Assembly: GCA_964346475.1 (NCBI GenBank)
Contig: CAYFUM010000003.1
Span: forward strand, 1 to 64,000
DNA length: 64,000 nt
DNA from: DTU036 sp964346475
GTDB taxonomy: Bacteria; Bacillota; Clostridia; Peptostreptococcales; Acidaminobacteraceae
Direction: 5' to 3'
Part shown: positions 62,545-64,000 of the stretch, piece by piece
Position numbering within the stretch: the first letter of the stretch is position 1
Layout: each line of letters starts with the position of its first letter
Notes under the pieces: model-generated
Database searches by the model: none
What the model saw: the letters and a program-made list of their open reading frames with translations, nothing else
What the model was told of the DNA's origin: nothing
Translations under genes and position numbers: made by a program

Positions 62545-64000
62545 CCTTCTCCTTTGCTAGGAGTCCTTCTTCATAGTCTATCCTATAAAGGGTTTTTTTA
62601 TCACTGAGCCTACTACCGTCATAGTAGCTTTCTATATATTGGCCTCCGGGTCTCTTCCTTCCTGGAAAGAAAATAAACCTTTGATTTCTTCTTTTTCTTG
62701 CATAATCAAGTTCCAGGGTCTCCCTTATAACTTCCCCGCTTATATTTCCAAGAATTTCAAATCTGCTTTCTAAGGACATCTTGCTATAGACCTTGTCCCT
62801 GGGAAACTTCTCTGCTAGACGCCAGTAGACATCAAAGCTAGAACGCTCCCTGGTTAGGTATTCCATGGTTAGAGGCAGGTCTTCCCTGGGATAGAGGTCC
62901 ATCATTTTCTCTATGGTCTTTAAAAGCTTAAGTTCAGCAAAAGAAATATCCTTGGTCTCTAGGACCTCATAGGGTGCAAAGCTTGAAGCCTCAATGGCAT
63001 GCTGGTCCTTCTCATTATAGAGTCTAGTTCCAGGCAAGAGTTTCAAAAATCCCAGCTGGATATAGTCTCCGCCCAGGCTTTCTAGCTCAATATAGCTGCT
63101 TCTAATATTTTCAAAGCTTGAACCAGGTAGGCCACTTATTAAATCCAAGTGGACATGACCAGGAAAAACCTCAATGAATTTTTTCAAATCATCCCTGTAG
63201 CTAGAGTAAAGAAGATTTCTGTAGACCTTTTTATTAACAATATCCTGAGTTGACTGGACCCCTATCTCAACCTGGAAAAGCCCAGGTCTTAGGTCCCTGA
63301 AAAACTCTCTAAATTCCTCTGTCAATAAATTTGGCGCCAACTCCATATGAAAGCTGGTTTTTCCCCTGTCATTCTTCTTTATAAAGTCCAGTATTTCCAT
63401 TGCCTTATCTAGATGGACATTAAAACTTCTATCAACAAACTTAACCAGGGGGATTTCATTTTCAATGAGCTTTAAAAGGTCATCTTTAACCAGCTCCATA
63501 GGCCTATACCTAACTCCAGTGGAACCGCTCATGCAGTAGCTGCAGGCAAAGGGACAGCCCCTTTGGGCCTCATAGTAGACTATGGTCTTGTCCCTAGCCT
63601 CATCATGGGGGTAGCTAAAATCCAGGACCATCTCCCTGTTTATCTCAGTTAGGTTACCTTTATAGCTGATGTTTTTCCACCCTGTCCTATCATAGGGACT
63701 TTCAAGAAAGCTTCGAAAGGGGCTCTCCCCCTCTCCCATAATAACACCATCAAAAATATCCAGATAGTCATCAAGCCCGCCCAGCACCTCGGGACCACCG
63801 CAAAGATAAATAGCTCCAGGATGAATAAGCCTCATTTCCCAGGCTAACTTCTTTACATAGTCGCCATTCCAAATATAGGCAGAAAAGGCTATCCCATCGT
63901 AGTTTTCAAAACCGCTGTCTAGGAGGATATCCCTGGGCTGCATGTTTACTGTATATTCCTTTAGGTCAGGACTAAGTCCATATTGCTTGGCAATTTCCTT
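62534..64000 (-). CDS. B12-binding-domain radical SAM protein (5' end cut by window edge)
   Basis: The frame stays open to base 64000; residues before the internal ATG at 63941-63943 (KQYGLSPDLKEYTVN) match the family, so the true start lies outside. The visible 488 residues begin in a cobalamin-binding-type Rossmann domain (GIAFSAYIWNGDYV; YLCGGPEVLGG), then the radical SAM CX3CX2C motif CPFACSYCMS, then a C-terminal DUF4080-like part. Such proteins often do methylation or ring rearrangements, but this subgroup has no established reaction. It overlaps nadK by 11 nt. Confidence 0.85.
   Translation of the reverse strand, partial: KEIAKQYGLSPDLKEYTVNMQPRDILLDSGFENYDGIAFSAYIWNGDYVKKLAWEMRLIHPGAIYLCGGPEVLGGLDDYLDIFDGVIMGEGESPFRSFLESPYDRTGWKNISYKGNLTEINREMVLDFSYPHDEARDKTIVYYEAQRGCPFACSYCMSGSTGVRYRPMELVKDDLLKLIENEIPLVKFVDRSFNVHLDKAMEILDFIKKNDRGKTSFHMELAPNLLTEEFREFFRDLRPGLFQVEIGVQSTQDIVNKKVYRNLLYSSYRDDLKKFIEVFPGHVHLDLISGLPGSSFENIRSSYIELESLGGDYIQLGFLKLLPGTRLYNEKDQHAIEASSFAPYEVLETKDISFAELKLLKTIEKMMDLYPREDLPLTMEYLTRERSSFDVYWRLAEKFPRDKVYSKMSLESRFEILGNISGEVIRETLELDYARKRRNQRFIFFPGRKRPGGQYIESYYDGSRLSDKKTLYRIDYEEGLLAKEKDDV

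Noticed and set aside
1..64000. CRISPR arrays, insertion sequences, prophage genes or attachment sites
   Set aside because: I saw no regularly spaced repeats, transposase or phage genes, or terminal inverted repeats. The only tandem repeat is the 15-bp unit in the PBP gene.

Overview
The window looks like a chromosome segment of an anaerobic, low-to-moderate-GC Gram-positive bacterium that ferments amino acids, most likely class Clostridia or Tissierellia. This is inferred from gene content, not from a search. The evidence is a T-box leader on hisS-aspS, a ruvAB-queA-tgt-yajC-secDF-recJ-apt-relA-dtd gene order, an indolepyruvate:ferredoxin oxidoreductase beside a phosphate acyltransferase, Fe-S flavoenzymes of the 2-enoate/2,4-dienoyl-CoA reductase type, and one gene that reads as a selenoprotein.

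Layout. (1) 1-24 kb is almost all minus strand. One tightly packed unit runs ruvA-ruvB-queA-tgt-yajC-sfsA-gamma carbonic anhydrase-secD-secF-recJ-apt-relA-dtd-MBL hydrolase-hemZ-pepT, followed by a terminator and a separate T-box-led hisS-aspS-rseC-glyA operon. It covers recombination, queuosine synthesis, Sec export, purine salvage, stringent response and tRNA proofreading. (2) 21-31 kb holds an uncharacterised membrane-anchored protein, yigZ/hflX, a class A PBP with a peptidoglycan-binding-like insertion, the thiI/cysteine desulfurase pair, an asparaginase and a YprB-like exonuclease. (3) 31.3-33.7 kb has a candidate small RNA with its own promoter and terminator on the minus strand, then proA-proB. 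(4) 33.8-47 kb is an accessory catabolic region. It has three Fe-S/FMN/FAD enoate-reductase-like genes (one broken), an aconitase X pair, a truncated sodium:solute symporter, a C39-like peptidase, a HAD protein, a cyclase-family hydrolase and thrC-thrB. (5) 47-54.9 kb holds an M20 amidohydrolase, two NAD(P) dehydrogenases, a macro-domain fusion, tRNA-Lys and tRNA-Cys, a Na/Pi cotransporter and a pirin. (6) 55-64 kb holds an ASCH protein behind the selenoprotein, a lipoprotein, tRNA-Met, iorAB, a Ptb-like acyltransferase, a TPR protein, NAD kinase and a B12-binding radical SAM protein cut by the window edge.

Most notable observations. A CoA-disulfide-reductase/NADH-oxidase-like gene (55290-56633) is interrupted by an in-frame TGA exactly where the family has its redox cysteine. 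A 7-bp hairpin with a GGU loop lies 18 nt downstream, as expected of a bacterial SECIS. The hisS-aspS T-box carries GAC in its putative specifier loop and UGGC in its antiterminator bulge; both match tRNA-Asp rather than tRNA-His. The aconitase X/enoate-reductase cluster suggests a dehydrate-then-reduce route for an unidentified hydroxyacid. At about 35.62 kb a symporter fragment and an enoate-reductase fragment meet head-on, each truncated, which marks a rearrangement scar.
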